64,000 nt of DNA from CAWKOH01 sp963851245 (GCA_963851245.1 CAWKOH010000002.1:496001-560000); one strand, 5' to 3'; shown: positions 43,378-52,880, counted from the stretch's first letter. Notes: generated by a model from the letters alone, not told the origin. A program made the numbers and translations.

Positions 43378-44394
43378 GTGAAGGTCGTCATCCTGATTCC
43401 CTGCCTGAACGAGGAAGCGACCCTTCCCCTCGTGTTCGAAAAGATGCCGCGCCGGATTCCCGGTGTCGACGAGATCGAGTTTCTGGTGATCGACGACGGG
43501 TCGACCGACCGCACGGCAGAGGTGGCACGGGAACTAGGGGTGCACCAGGTCCTGCGGCACAACCGCAACATGGGGCTCGGCGCTTCGTTTCGAGACGGAG
43601 TGCGCAAGGCACTGGAGATGGGCGCCGATGTGGTGGTTAACACAGACGGCGACAATCAGTATCCGAGCGAGCGGATCCCGGATCTGGTGCGTCCTGTGCT
43701 CGATGGCCGAGCCGACATCGTGATAGCCGACCGCCAGACCCACACCATCGAACACTTCTCGCCACTGAAGAAGCGCCTCCAGAAGTGGGGTAGCCATGTC
43801 GTGAACTTCGCGGCCGGCACCGAGTTGCCCGACGCCGCCAGCGGCTTCCGGGCTTATTCGCGCGAGTCGCTCATGAGGCTCAACACGGTCACCCGCTTCA
43901 GCTACTGCATGGAGACGATCATCCAGGCCGGGAACAAGCGCCTTCGCATCGAGAGCATCCCTGTCGAGACCAATCCGAAGACCCGCGAGTCACGGCTATT
44001 CCGGAGCACTCACGAACACGTACTGAAGTCCGCGGTGACCATTCTGCGCGCCTATATCATGTACCGCCCGTTCACCCTGTTCCTCGGGGTCGGAGGAACG
44101 CTGTTCATCCTGGGGCTGGTTCCCTTCGTCCGCTTCCTGATCCTCCTCTGGTTCACCAACAACAACGGGGGGGCCAGCCGCCACGTTCAGTCGCTGGTGA
44201 TAGGCGGCGTGATCATCCTCGCCGCGTTCATCACCGTATCCCTGGGTGTCATCGCAGATCTCATCCGGATCAACCGCATCCTGATTGAGGATTCGCTGGA
44301 GCAGCAGAAGCGGGAACGCTTCGCGAAAGGCCACGCACTCAGCCTGTTTGGTGAGATCACCGTGGGTGCCGCCGGCAGCCAACCAGATCTCTAA
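43378..44394 (+). CDS. GT2 glycosyltransferase with C-terminal membrane anchor (DPM1/GtrB-like)
   Basis: A protein of 338 residues. The GT-A fold begins VVILIPCLNEEATLPLVFEK; DDGSTDRT binds the nucleotide and DGDNQYP is the metal-binding DxD region. RFSYCMETIIQAGNKRLRIE follows the family. Two membrane segments lie at about 234-262 and 272-298, as in transferases that make polyprenyl-phosphate sugars. Starts at GTG 43378, four bases after the previous stop. Confidence 0.88.
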   Translation: MKVVILIPCLNEEATLPLVFEKMPRRIPGVDEIEFLVIDDGSTDRTAEVARELGVHQVLRHNRNMGLGASFRDGVRKALEMGADVVVNTDGDNQYPSERIPDLVRPVLDGRADIVIADRQTHTIEHFSPLKKRLQKWGSHVVNFAAGTELPDAASGFRAYSRESLMRLNTVTRFSYCMETIIQAGNKRLRIESIPVETNPKTRESRLFRSTHEHVLKSAVTILRAYIMYRPFTLFLGVGGTLFILGLVPFVRFLILLWFTNNNGGASRHVQSLVIGGVIILAAFITVSLGVIADLIRINRILIEDSLEQQKRERFAKGHALSLFGEITVGAAGSQPDL

Positions 44395-44427
44395 CGCCCA
44401 ATCGAACGCTGCTAAGTTCGGCCCTGA

Positions 44428-44862
44428 ATGCCCGCCAACTCCGGCTCAGAGCCAGCCCGTGGGAAGCTGAACGACCCGGAAGGGGCCTCAGCATCAAACT
44501 ACGCCGACCGGGTCAGAGCATCTCTTAAGGGATTCGAAATGAGCGGGGATGGCGGGACCGATGCCGGGGCCGCACTGCTGGCCGTCGAGAATCTGTCCAA
44601 CTTCGACGTCGACGTCCCCACCGACTCGGAGGTGCCTGGCGGACGGCTGGCCAAAGATGCTGTCCGCCGGGCGACCAGGTGGTACCTGCTCCACCTGAGC
44701 AGGCAGATAACGGCGTTCGCCCACGCGGTGGCCCATCTGGAGGGCATCACGCTCAAGCAGGCCGTTCGCCTCGAGCGGGACTCGCTGAACCTCCAGGAGA
44801 GGGTCGACCGCCTCGAGGAGCGCCTGGAGCGCCTCGAACGGGGCGAGTCCCTCGACACGTGA
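44428..44862 (+). CDS. Small coiled-coil protein of the polysaccharide locus
   Basis: A protein of 144 residues. An acidic, disordered-looking first half is followed by VRRATRWYLLHLSRQITAFA, then a strong heptad coil (RLERDSLNLQERVDRLEERL). Similar segments are found at the N-terminus of glycan-locus methyltransferases in actinobacteria, but no catalytic domain follows here. Its TGA overlaps the GTG of the next glycosyltransferase, so it may be a partner subunit. Confidence 0.6.
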   Translation: MPANSGSEPARGKLNDPEGASASNYADRVRASLKGFEMSGDGGTDAGAALLAVENLSNFDVDVPTDSEVPGGRLAKDAVRRATRWYLLHLSRQITAFAHAVAHLEGITLKQAVRLERDSLNLQERVDRLEERLERLERGESLDT

Positions 44863-45953
44863 GGGTCGATCAGTTCGTTCCCAGCTTCGTCAGGCACGAC
44901 GCCATCGGGAACCACGTCGTCCAGGTCCGGGCGGCGTTGCGCTCGTCGGGCCTAGACAGCGAAATATTCCACGACATCGTGGATCCCCGGCTGGTACGGC
45001 AGGGCCGTCATTATCTCGACTGCGATCCCAAGCCGTCCCCCGATCGCCTGATCCTCTACCACGCTTCCACTCAGTCCCGTATGGTTTCCTGGCTTCAGGA
45101 GGCAGCTGCCAATGGGCAGGCCGTCGCGGTCGATTACCACAACATGACGCCGGCTGAGTACTTCTGGAGATGGGACCCGGGAGCTGCGGAGCAGATGGTG
45201 GAAGCCCGGCAGGAGCTCGCCGCTCTGGCCAAATCGACCCGGCTGGGCCTGGCCGACTCACAGTACAACGCATCGGAGCTGGCGCAGCTCGGCTATCCGG
45301 GTGTCACGGTCGCACCTCTCCTGGTGAACCTGGCCAGCTATCGGGTTCGCCCGAATCGCATGGCTACGGTGTCGCTGTCCCGCCGGAAGGCCAAGAGCGG
45401 ATCCTGGTGGCTGTTCGTCGGCAGATTTGCTCCCAACAAGTGCCAGCATGATGTCATCGCGGCGTTTGCGATGTACCGTCGCCATTTCGATCGCCAAGCC
45501 CGGCTGACACTGATCGGCAGCCCGAGTCCCCTCAAGTATCGCCGGGCCCTTCAGAGTTTGGCAGCCGACCTCCAAGTATCCGACGCCGTCGAGTTCCACG
45601 GCGCCATGCCGTTCGCCCGCCTCCTGGCCTACTACCGGGCGGCCGACGTCTTCGTCTGCATGTCCGAGCACGAGGGATTCTGCGTGCCCATACTCGAAGC
45701 CATGGAACTGGGTGTGCCCGTCGTCGCCTTCGACGCCGCCGCCGTCGGTGAGACTATGGGCGGGGCCGGTGTCCTGCTGAAGGACAAGGACCCGACCCTC
45801 GTGGCCCGCGAGGTACACGATCTGCTGGACGATCCCCATGCCAGGTCCGCGGTGGTCAGGGGGGGTTCGGCCCGGGCCCACGACTACACGCTCGCCTCCA
45901 CTACCCCGCGTTTCCTTGCCGCCCTAAGTGGATGGAGGAGCGCGACCCCTTAG
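44859..45953 (+). CDS. Glycosyltransferase family 4
   Basis: A protein of 364 residues from GTG 44859. The N-terminal domain reads VDQFVPSFVRHDAIGNHVVQ with HASTQSRMVSWL later; the C-terminal domain has LFVGRFAPNKCQHDVIAAFA, ADVFVCMSEHEGFCVPILEA and the family glutamates E-x7-E in that last stretch. It resembles mannosyl- and related transferases that extend surface glycans. The start overlaps the coiled-coil gene by four bases. Confidence 0.87.
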   Translation: MRVDQFVPSFVRHDAIGNHVVQVRAALRSSGLDSEIFHDIVDPRLVRQGRHYLDCDPKPSPDRLILYHASTQSRMVSWLQEAAANGQAVAVDYHNMTPAEYFWRWDPGAAEQMVEARQELAALAKSTRLGLADSQYNASELAQLGYPGVTVAPLLVNLASYRVRPNRMATVSLSRRKAKSGSWWLFVGRFAPNKCQHDVIAAFAMYRRHFDRQARLTLIGSPSPLKYRRALQSLAADLQVSDAVEFHGAMPFARLLAYYRAADVFVCMSEHEGFCVPILEAMELGVPVVAFDAAAVGETMGGAGVLLKDKDPTLVAREVHDLLDDPHARSAVVRGGSARAHDYTLASTTPRFLAALSGWRSATP

Positions 45954-45963
45954 ACTGGCCCGA

Positions 45964-46710
45964 ATGAGAGTTCTCGTCGTTCTGCCCACCTACAACGAGG
46001 CAGAAACGATCGAGGAGGTGCTCCGGCGAGTCCGCCAAGCCTGCCCCGAAGGTCGGGTGCTGGTCGTAGACGACGGCAGCCCGGACGGCACGGCTGACCT
46101 GGCCGAGAAGGTGGGTGAGGCGTGGGGGGCTATAGAGGTCATGCGCCGCGATGGCAGGCGGGGTCTTGGCTCGGCCTATCGGGCCGGCTTCGCCTGGGGT
46201 CTCCGCGAGGGAGCCGAAGCCCTGGTCGAGATGGACTCGGACCTGTCCCATGACCCCGGAGCCCTGCCCACGCTGGTCGAGGCCCTCGCGGACCACGATC
46301 TGGCCATCGGGTCCCGCTACGTCCCGGGCGGAACCATTCCGAACTGGCGGCTTCACCGAAGGCTTCTGTCGAAGTTCGGCAACGTGTACTCATCCGTCAT
46401 GCTGGGCGTGCCTGTTCGGGACATGACGTCGGGCTTCCGTGTGTACCGGGCGGAGTTGCTCAAATCGATGGACATCGAGACGGTGAAGGCTGACGGTTAC
46501 GGCTTTCAGATCGAAATGACCTATAGGGCCGCCCAGCGCGGCGCCCGCATCGTCGAGGTCCCGATCAGCTTCGTGGACCGGGAGCTGGGACAGTCGAAGA
46601 TGTCGAGCACCATCGTCGTAGAGGCGCTGTTCCTGGTGACCCGATGGGGCATCGGCCGTCTGCTGTCCCGAGCACGGGCTGGCTCCGGTCGGCAGGTCGA
46701 GCCAGTTTGA
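45964..46710 (+). CDS. Polyprenol monophosphomannose synthase-like GT2
   Basis: A protein of 248 residues from ATG 45964. VLVVLPTYNEAETIEEVLRR, VVDDGSPDGTADLA, EMDSDLSHDP and GSRYVPGG are the Dpm1/Ppm1 signatures; DMTSGFRVYRAELL and VPISFVDRELGQSKM complete them. It lacks membrane anchors, as the soluble Dpm1 group does. It would charge polyprenyl phosphate with mannose (or a similar hexose) for GT-C transferases such as the YfhO protein. Stop overlaps the next TTG. Confidence 0.88.
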   Translation: MRVLVVLPTYNEAETIEEVLRRVRQACPEGRVLVVDDGSPDGTADLAEKVGEAWGAIEVMRRDGRRGLGSAYRAGFAWGLREGAEALVEMDSDLSHDPGALPTLVEALADHDLAIGSRYVPGGTIPNWRLHRRLLSKFGNVYSSVMLGVPVRDMTSGFRVYRAELLKSMDIETVKADGYGFQIEMTYRAAQRGARIVEVPISFVDRELGQSKMSSTIVVEALFLVTRWGIGRLLSRARAGSGRQVEPV

Positions 46711-47870
46711 TCTCATCGACGTCAGTCATAGTTGTCTCGTACCGGCCGGGTGGCTGGCTAACCAACTGTGTGGAATCGATCGTTGGTCAGGCGGACGAAG
46801 TCGTGCTCGTGGACAACGGATCCGCCGGCGAGGAAGCTTCTCGGGTGGGCAGGTCGCTGGGTGTTCGAGTAGTTCGCTCTGACGCGAACGTCGGTTTCGC
46901 AGGAGGAGTGGAGCTCGGACTCGCTCAGGCCCGTGGTGACCTCGTAGGGCTGATAAATGACGACGCCGTAGCCGGCCCCAACTGGCTGGGCGCCGCCGCG
47001 AGGGTGCTGGCCGACCCGTCCGTGGCAGCAGTGACTCCCAAGGTGCTACTCGCCGGATGGTTCGCCGAGATCGCAGCTCCCAGGCAGCGCTTGGTCACCG
47101 TGCAGGTCGGTGGGCGAGACGTGCTGGATCAACTCGTCGGTGCGGGAGTCGAGATAACGAACACCACCGCGCCAAGCGGAACCGGGGACAATTGTAGATG
47201 GGCTACTGGTCGCCGGCCCTTCTACGTACCGGTCACCGGACCTGATGCCACCGAACCCGTCCTCATCAACGGTGAAGGATTGAATACGGGTCCCATAGTG
47301 AGAATCGTCAACCATGCCGGTTCGTTTCTGCGGGCTTACGGCGCAGCAGGAGAGTACGGCCGGGGCGCTCCGGACGATGGGCGCTTCGACGCCCAGGAAG
47401 AACGGTTCGGGTTCAGCGGCACCGCACCGGTATTCCGGGCACAGACCCTGAAGCGGATTGGGGGCTTCGCCCTGAAGTTCTTCGCCTACAACGAGGACAC
47501 TGACTGGTGCTTGAGAGCTCGCTTGGCCGGGATGAGAGTGGTGTACGATCCGGCCGCCACCGTCACTCACCTGTTGTCCGCCACCAGCGGTGGACCGGAG
47601 GCGCCGATGGTCCGCTTCCTGCATGAGCGCAACGCCCAACTGTGCCTGCTCCGTAATGCACCGGCAGGAGTCGCCGGTCGGAATTTCCTCGGCCGCCTGG
47701 CCCGGCACCCCGCCGACCGAGTGAGCCGATCGACCGTGTCCTTGCTGCCCTGGGCCGTCTCGAGCCGCCTGACGGCGCGGAGGAGCTGGGTCGCCACACC
47801 GCGAGAGGTGTGGAACGCGTGGGCCGAGCGGGACCTGCACTGGGAGGACGGCCCGGCCCGCCGGTCATAG
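46707..47870 (+). CDS. GT2 glycosyltransferase (rhamnosyl-/galactofuranosyl-like)
   Basis: A protein of 387 residues from TTG 46707 (TTGA overlap with the previous stop). SVIVVSYRPGGWLTNCVESI, LVDNGSAG and DANVGFAGGVELG are the N-terminal GT-A motifs; LINDDAV is the DxD-like site; FFAYNEDTDWCLRARLAGMR with VYDPAATVTH is the catalytic E-D/W-C region of the WbbL/GlfT group. Residues about 150-215 form an insertion of strand-rich sequence. Probably extends the glycan with a deoxyhexose or furanose. Confidence 0.85.
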   Translation: MISSTSVIVVSYRPGGWLTNCVESIVGQADEVVLVDNGSAGEEASRVGRSLGVRVVRSDANVGFAGGVELGLAQARGDLVGLINDDAVAGPNWLGAAARVLADPSVAAVTPKVLLAGWFAEIAAPRQRLVTVQVGGRDVLDQLVGAGVEITNTTAPSGTGDNCRWATGRRPFYVPVTGPDATEPVLINGEGLNTGPIVRIVNHAGSFLRAYGAAGEYGRGAPDDGRFDAQEERFGFSGTAPVFRAQTLKRIGGFALKFFAYNEDTDWCLRARLAGMRVVYDPAATVTHLLSATSGGPEAPMVRFLHERNAQLCLLRNAPAGVAGRNFLGRLARHPADRVSRSTVSLLPWAVSSRLTARRSWVATPREVWNAWAERDLHWEDGPARRS

Positions 47871-47990
47871 TGGACGGCCGGATACCCCCGGGAGGCGCGT
47901 CACGGGCCTAAAGATTGATTGCGCGCCGGTCGATCTCCTAAGCTGGGACGCGCTCCCGGGCGGGGGTTTTACCACGAGGAGTTTTTCCGC

Positions 47991-49814
47991 GTGCGACGAT
48001 TGATGACGGGGATCTGCCTGCTCACGCTGCTGGTAGGAGTGCCTATAGCCAGGACCACACCGGCGGCAAGCGCATCGTCCCTTCCTTCCTCCCTCAACCT
48101 CGAGGGTCACGGCTGGGGCCACGGCCGGGGCATGGGACAGTACGGCGCTCTCGGCTACGCCTCCGCACCGTACAACTGGAACTACGGGCAGATCATCGGG
48201 CACTACTACGGCGGCACCAAGTTGGTAACAGTCGCCAACCGCACCATCAACGTCAACCTGACCGAGCTCTCTGGAGCCAGCTCCATCGAGGTGGCAGCGG
48301 CATCGGGAACCCTCATGATCGCTGCCGGCAGCAACCCGGCGAAGGCCGTTACGAGCCCATGGACGGTCAGTCGCGGCAGCCTCAACACCATTATCACGAC
48401 CAGCAACGGCTCCGACGTCATCGTCTACAGCGCCGCTTTCCCGTCCGGGCACCGGTACTTCCAGGGCCAAATACTCATGGCTGCCGCCCCCGCGGTCGTC
48501 TGGAACGTGGTTCCCCTGGAGGAATACGTCGACGGAGTGGTGCCTCGCGAATCGCCGGCCAGCTGGCCGGCAGCAGCGTTGGAAGCCCAGGCGGTGGCGG
48601 CCCGATCGTACGCTCTGGCCTATCTGGTCGACACCGGCAACCCCGCCATATGCGACACCACTGCCTGTCAGGTCTACGGCGGTGATCCCACACAGTACGG
48701 GCCCGAGTCCGCCACCTTCTACCAGCAGAGCGACGCCGCGGTGGCCGCCACGGCCCTCGGTGTCCTCGAGTGCAACACCGACGCCGCGTGCGGGGCACCG
48801 ACGCAGATCGCCCTGACCGAGTTCTCGTCCTCCACCGGAGGCTATACCGCGGGAGGGGCGTTCCCGGCGGTGCCGGACCTGGGTGACGCCACTCCGTCCA
48901 ACCCGAATCATGTCTGGACCGCGGCCCTGTCGACCGCTGGTATACAGGCCGCCTTCCCGTCGGTCGGGACTCTCGAGTCGGTGGCTGTCACCGGCCGCAA
49001 CGGGCTGGGAGATCTCGGCGGCCGGGTGACCCAGATGGTCCTCTCTGGCACGGCGGGCCAAGTGACTATCACCGGCGACCAGTTCGCCGCCGCCATGGGC
49101 CTCAAATCCGACTGGTTCGCCTTCAGCCCCTTCGGTTTCACGCGCGTGTCGGTGGGTTCCGACGGGACGGTATGGATACTAGGCACCAACCCCGTAAATG
49201 GTGGTTACGGCATCTATCGCCTAATGGGCAACGGCTGGCAGAACGTGGCCGGAGGAGCCGTCGTCATCGCGGTCGGGCCCACCGGGAACCCCTGGGTCGC
49301 CAACTCGCGTCATCAGATCTATCAGTGGACAGGCACCGGCTGGGCCCTCGCTGCGGGCGCTGCGACTGATATCTCGGTGGGTTCCGACGGGGCCGTATGG
49401 GCAATCGGCACCAAGCCCGTATCTGGCGGCTACGGCATCTATCGCCTAATAGGCAACAGCTGGCATCAGGCGGCCGGAGGAGCCGTGGCCATCGCGGTCG
49501 GGCCCACCGGTAGCCCCTGGGTCGCCAACTCGCGTCATCAGATCTATCAGTGGACAGGGACCGGCTGGGGCCTCGTTGCCGGCGGTGCGACTGATATCTC
49601 GGTGGGCTCCGACGGGACGGTGTGGGTAGTCGGCACCAACCCCGTATATGGCGGCTACGGCATCTATCGCCGAATAGGCAACAGCTGGCAGAACGTGGCC
49701 GGAGGAGCCGTCGCCATAGCGGTCGGGCCCACGGGGAACGCCTGGGTCGTCAACTCGGCTCATCAGATCTATCAGTGGACAGGTACCAGCTGGGCTCCGG
49801 TTGCCGGCGGCTGA
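47991..49814 (+). CDS. Secreted SpoIID-domain protein with C-terminal tectonin-like repeats
   Basis: A protein of 607 residues from GTG 47991 (GAGGAG upstream). Signal peptide about 1-30. The SpoIID/LytB domain spans about 35-375: GHGWGHGRGMGQYGALGYA, VPLEEYVDGVVPRESPASWP, ALEAQAVAARSYALAY, and EFSSSTGGYTAGG. SpoIID is a lytic transglycosylase acting on peptidoglycan. Residues about 384-607 are three 75-residue propeller-like repeats (VSVGSDGTVWILGTNP; GIYRLMGNGWQNVAGGA; HQIYQWTGTGWAL). This suggests a wall-cutting enzyme with a sugar- or wall-binding tail in a surface-glycan locus. Confidence 0.85.
   Translation: MRRLMTGICLLTLLVGVPIARTTPAASASSLPSSLNLEGHGWGHGRGMGQYGALGYASAPYNWNYGQIIGHYYGGTKLVTVANRTINVNLTELSGASSIEVAAASGTLMIAAGSNPAKAVTSPWTVSRGSLNTIITTSNGSDVIVYSAAFPSGHRYFQGQILMAAAPAVVWNVVPLEEYVDGVVPRESPASWPAAALEAQAVAARSYALAYLVDTGNPAICDTTACQVYGGDPTQYGPESATFYQQSDAAVAATALGVLECNTDAACGAPTQIALTEFSSSTGGYTAGGAFPAVPDLGDATPSNPNHVWTAALSTAGIQAAFPSVGTLESVAVTGRNGLGDLGGRVTQMVLSGTAGQVTITGDQFAAAMGLKSDWFAFSPFGFTRVSVGSDGTVWILGTNPVNGGYGIYRLMGNGWQNVAGGAVVIAVGPTGNPWVANSRHQIYQWTGTGWALAAGAATDISVGSDGAVWAIGTKPVSGGYGIYRLIGNSWHQAAGGAVAIAVGPTGSPWVANSRHQIYQWTGTGWGLVAGGATDISVGSDGTVWVVGTNPVYGGYGIYRRIGNSWQNVAGGAVAIAVGPTGNAWVVNSAHQIYQWTGTSWAPVAGG
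49149..49814 (+). repeat. Three 225-bp tandem repeats (tectonin-like units)
   Basis: The phrase TCGGTGGGTTCCGACGG recurs at 49149, 49374 and 49599 (last with one change), exactly 225 bp apart. Units are highly similar at DNA level, so they were duplicated recently or are kept alike by recombination. Confidence 0.92.
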
Positions 49815-49964
49815 AATGGCAGAGGCTGGGCCATCTGCGAATGCTCGTTGCCTCGGGTGGAGTGATTTACCAGTACGGTAGCGCCCCTTACTGCGGCGAT
49901 CCTCTGAACACCTACGACTGAGGTCCGCTCATGCGAAGGCTCTCGACGGAGCGCCGTCGGTCTC

Positions 49965-50930
49965 TTATCCTGCCTTTAGCGCAACCAGGTCGGCGTCGAC
50001 CATCATCCGGACCAGATCCTCGAATCCGGTATCGGCCTTCCACCCGAGTCTTTCAGTTGCCTTTCTCGGATCACCGATGAGAAGGTCCACTTCAGCCGGC
50101 CGGAGGAACTGCGGGTCGACGACCACGTGGTCCTCCCAGTTGAGGCCGACCTGGTCGAAAGCGATCTGGCAGAGCTCACGAACGGGATGGGTTTCGCCGG
50201 TGGCGATGACGTAGTCAGTTGGTTCGTCTTGTTGGAGCATGAGCCACATGGCGTAGACGTAGTCGACGGCGTAGCCCCAATCCCGCTGGGCGTCGAGGTT
50301 GCCGAGCGGAAGCGTCTTCTGCAAGCCGAGCTTGATGGCGGCAGCGCTGAAGGCCACCTTTCTGGTCACGAACTCCAAACCCCGGCGCGGGCTCTCGTGG
50401 TTGAACAGAATGCCGGAGCTGGCGTGCAGGCCATAGCTCTCCCGGTAGTTGACGGTGATCCAGTGGCCGTAGCACTTGGCCACCCCATACGGACTGCGCG
50501 GGTAGAAAGGCGTCCGTTCTGACTGAGGAACTTCCACCACCTTGCCGAACATCTCGCTCGAACTAGCCTGATAGAAGCGGATCGAAGGGTCGACGAGCAG
50601 TATGGCGTCCAGCAATCGAGTAACTCCGAGCGCGGTCACCTCCCCTGTCAGGATGGGCTGGCCGAAGGATGTCTGCACGAACGACTGGGCGGCCAGGTTG
50701 TACACCTCGGTCGGACGGTGATCGCGAAGGACCCTGATCATGGACGCCTCGTCCATCAGGTCGGCCGGCACCAGCGTGAGGCGGTCTACCAGGTGCATGA
50801 TGCGCTCGAACGTCACCGTGCTCGTCCGCCGGTGCAGACCGATCACCTCGTAACCGCGAGCCAGCGAGAATTCTGCCAAATAGGAGCCGTCCTGGCCGGT
50901 GATCCCTGTGATCAGAGCTTTGGGAGCCAT
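49965..50930 (-). CDS. gmd: GDP-mannose 4,6-dehydratase
   Basis: A protein of 321 residues of the extended SDR type. TGITGQDGSYLAEFSLARGY is the NAD(P)-binding start, ASSSEMFG carries the catalytic Ser/Thr and Glu, and YGVAKCYGHW the Tyr-x3-Lys. DWGYAVDYVYAMW and the late RPAEVDLLIGDPRKA confirm GMD over other epimerases. It makes GDP-4-keto-6-deoxymannose for fucose, rhamnose or perosamine-like sugars. Its ATG lies inside the end of the HAD gene (19-base overlap), so the two are coupled. Confidence 0.9.
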   Translation of the reverse strand: MAPKALITGITGQDGSYLAEFSLARGYEVIGLHRRTSTVTFERIMHLVDRLTLVPADLMDEASMIRVLRDHRPTEVYNLAAQSFVQTSFGQPILTGEVTALGVTRLLDAILLVDPSIRFYQASSSEMFGKVVEVPQSERTPFYPRSPYGVAKCYGHWITVNYRESYGLHASSGILFNHESPRRGLEFVTRKVAFSAAAIKLGLQKTLPLGNLDAQRDWGYAVDYVYAMWLMLQQDEPTDYVIATGETHPVRELCQIAFDQVGLNWEDHVVVDPQFLRPAEVDLLIGDPRKATERLGWKADTGFEDLVRMMVDADLVALKAG

Positions 50931-51601
50931 CTATACATTCTGGCCGAGATCGGCACCTGTGTCAGACCATACGGGCTGCGGCTGAGGACCTCGGACAACC
51001 AGACCGGATGGTGTGCCATGGCCAGCATCTCGCGGTCACCCCGACTGTCGCCGTAGGCCCAGACCTCGACGGGGCCCGAGCCCAGCGTATGTGCCAGTAG
51101 CAGGGCCTTCTGAGCGGCCCTCACGTTTCGTCCATCGATACGCCCGGTCAGCAGTCCGGCTGTCCCGACCTCCAGTCGGGTGGCGATCACGTGGTCAAAT
51201 CCGTTCAAGCGGCCAAAGGGCTCGAGATAAAGAGCGAGGGAGGCCGATACCAGAATCCGTTGGTGACAGCGGCTGTCGTGCCAGCGCATACTCCGGACCA
51301 TCTCGGGCCGGATCCGCTCAGTGAGCTCAACAGCGAAGGCTTCGCCTGTCGCAACGGCGTGATCGGCAGGTATGCCGCGAACGGCCCGGATCAGCAACGC
51401 CGACTTCGATCCGTCTCGTCCCGCTCGGCCGTATCCCGCCAGCATCGAGGGCGCGGCTCGCAGGAGCGCAGCCGCAAAGCGATCGCGACCGAGCAAACGG
51501 GTCAAGTAGTCAGGGAGACTGGTCCCTCTTACGAGCGTCCCATCGAAATCGAATGCCGCGACTCGCCGAGCCTCCGCTGTCACGGCTGGGTCCGTCGTCA
51601 C
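50912..51601 (-). CDS. HAD-superfamily hydrolase, SerB/IB type
   Basis: A protein of 229 residues. Motif I FDFDGTLVRGTS, motif II ILVSASLALYLEPF, motif III Lys in AQKALLL, and motif IV YGDSRGDREMLAM are intact. Subclass IB members remove phosphate from small molecules or lipid intermediates. The position between rmlC and gmd suggests a sugar-phosphate or lipid-phosphate step of glycan synthesis. GTG 51601 overlaps the rmlC TAG. Confidence 0.85.
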   Translation of the reverse strand: MTTDPAVTAEARRVAAFDFDGTLVRGTSLPDYLTRLLGRDRFAAALLRAAPSMLAGYGRAGRDGSKSALLIRAVRGIPADHAVATGEAFAVELTERIRPEMVRSMRWHDSRCHQRILVSASLALYLEPFGRLNGFDHVIATRLEVGTAGLLTGRIDGRNVRAAQKALLLAHTLGSGPVEVWAYGDSRGDREMLAMAHHPVWLSEVLSRSPYGLTQVPISARMYRWLPKL

Positions 51602-52152
51602 TACCTGCGAAGCCCGACGTAGGGACGCCGCCCGGCTGGAATGTCGATTCGGCGGGGATTGGTTCTGTCCCGCTCGGAAAGGACCGGATCGGTGATTCCC
51701 CAGTCGGCCGCGATGTCAGGGTCGTCCCAGGCCACGCCGAGCTCGTCCTCCGGGTTGTAGTAGCTGTCCACCAGGTAAGTGATCGTCAGATCGGTCAACG
51801 ACGCAAAACCGTGAGCCACTCCTGGTGGGATGAACACGCCCCGGCAGTTCTGCTCGCTCAGTTCGAGGTGCTCCGTCGCCCCTTCGGACTTCGATCCCTC
51901 TCGCAGATCGTGGAGCACCACCCGAGCCACGCCGCGGGGGCACAGCCAGTAGTCGGCCTGGTGCAGGTGATAGTGGAGACCCACGATGGCACCCGCAGCC
52001 TTGTCCGAGCGGTTCCCCTGCACCATCTCGCGGCCCAAAGGAAACCACGAGCGGCGGTAGGTCTCGTAGAACCGTCCCCGCTGATCACCGTGTCCTTCCG
52101 GATCCACGGTCCATACGTCGGCGATGATGTCTGACTGGGCGATGGTCGGCAC
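51601..52152 (-). CDS. rmlC: dTDP-4-dehydrorhamnose 3,5-epimerase-like protein
   Basis: A protein of 183 residues from GTG 52152, near the usual 180-200; an upstream GTG (52224) would add 24 unlike residues. Cupin fold with DQRGRFYETYRRSWF, GLHYHLHQADYWLCPRGVA (catalytic His in the H-Y-H stretch), VFIPPGVAHGFASL and YLVDSYYNPEDELG (catalytic Tyr). It epimerises C3 and C5 of dTDP-4-keto-6-deoxyglucose. No rmlA, B or D is nearby, so the substrate could also be a related keto sugar. Confidence 0.82.
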   Translation of the reverse strand: MPTIAQSDIIADVWTVDPEGHGDQRGRFYETYRRSWFPLGREMVQGNRSDKAAGAIVGLHYHLHQADYWLCPRGVARVVLHDLREGSKSEGATEHLELSEQNCRGVFIPPGVAHGFASLTDLTITYLVDSYYNPEDELGVAWDDPDIAADWGITDPVLSERDRTNPRRIDIPAGRRPYVGLRR

Positions 52153-52265
52153 GGCTGCCAGGCTACCCGTGGCGCTTTTGGGTCTGAAGCCAGCCTTATC
52201 AGTTGACCTGCTCGGCGGGCTCAACGCACCTTTGCAGACCGCTTGGGCGGGTGCTACAAACAGCC

Positions 52266-52880
52266 ATGGTCAGGCTTCCCTCCGACGGTGGCGGATTGCC
52301 GTCGAGCGTGTGCGTCTACTGCGGGTCGTCCCTGGGTGGATCCTCGGATTTCGCCGACGCAGCCAGTGAATTGGGCGCCGTCCTGGCTGGCCATGGGATC
52401 ACGCTCGTCTACGGCGGCGGGAGCGTCGGGCTGATGGGCGTGCTGGCCGACGCCGCTCTCGAAGGGGGAGGCGACGTGGTGGGCGTGCTGCCCAGGGGAT
52501 TGTTCCGGCGCGAAGTCGCTCACCTGGGTGTAACCAGGTTGATCGAGGTCGGGTCCATACACGAGCGCAAGCAGCGGATGTTCGAACTATCCGACGCCTT
52601 CGTGGCGCTGCCCGGCGGGTTGGGCACGCTGGAGGAGCTGGCGGAGATAGCGACCTGGGCCCAGCTGGGCCTTCACCGCAAGCCCATCCTCACCGTGGAC
52701 ATCCGGGGCTACTGGTCGCGACTGCACGCCCTGCTAGCCCACGGTGTCGATGAGGGATTCCTGAAGGCGACGAACCTGGCCCTGATTGCCAACGTCGGGT
52801 CCGTGGACGAGGTGCTCGACGGTCTGCGGTCCTACGCCCCTCCGGTAGAGGAGAAGTGGGTCGACCTCGACCAGATCTGA
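52266..52880 (+). CDS. LOG-family protein (cytokinin riboside phosphoribohydrolase-like)
   Basis: A protein of 204 residues from ATG 52266. SVCVYCGSSLGGSSDFADAA, LVYGGGSVGLMGVLADAALE, and the catalytic HERKQRMFELSDAFVALPGG with LGTLEEL (PGGxGTxxE) define the TIGR00730/LOG group, once called lysine decarboxylases. It splits nucleoside 5'-monophosphates at the ribose bond. Diverges from rmlC with about 110 bases between. Confidence 0.9.
   Translation: MVRLPSDGGGLPSSVCVYCGSSLGGSSDFADAASELGAVLAGHGITLVYGGGSVGLMGVLADAALEGGGDVVGVLPRGLFRREVAHLGVTRLIEVGSIHERKQRMFELSDAFVALPGGLGTLEELAEIATWAQLGLHRKPILTVDIRGYWSRLHALLAHGVDEGFLKATNLALIANVGSVDEVLDGLRSYAPPVEEKWVDLDQI

Noticed and set aside
40084..43655. Several minus-strand frames opposite the glycosyltransferase genes
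   Set aside because: The plus-strand products carry clear GT motifs; the opposite frames show none.
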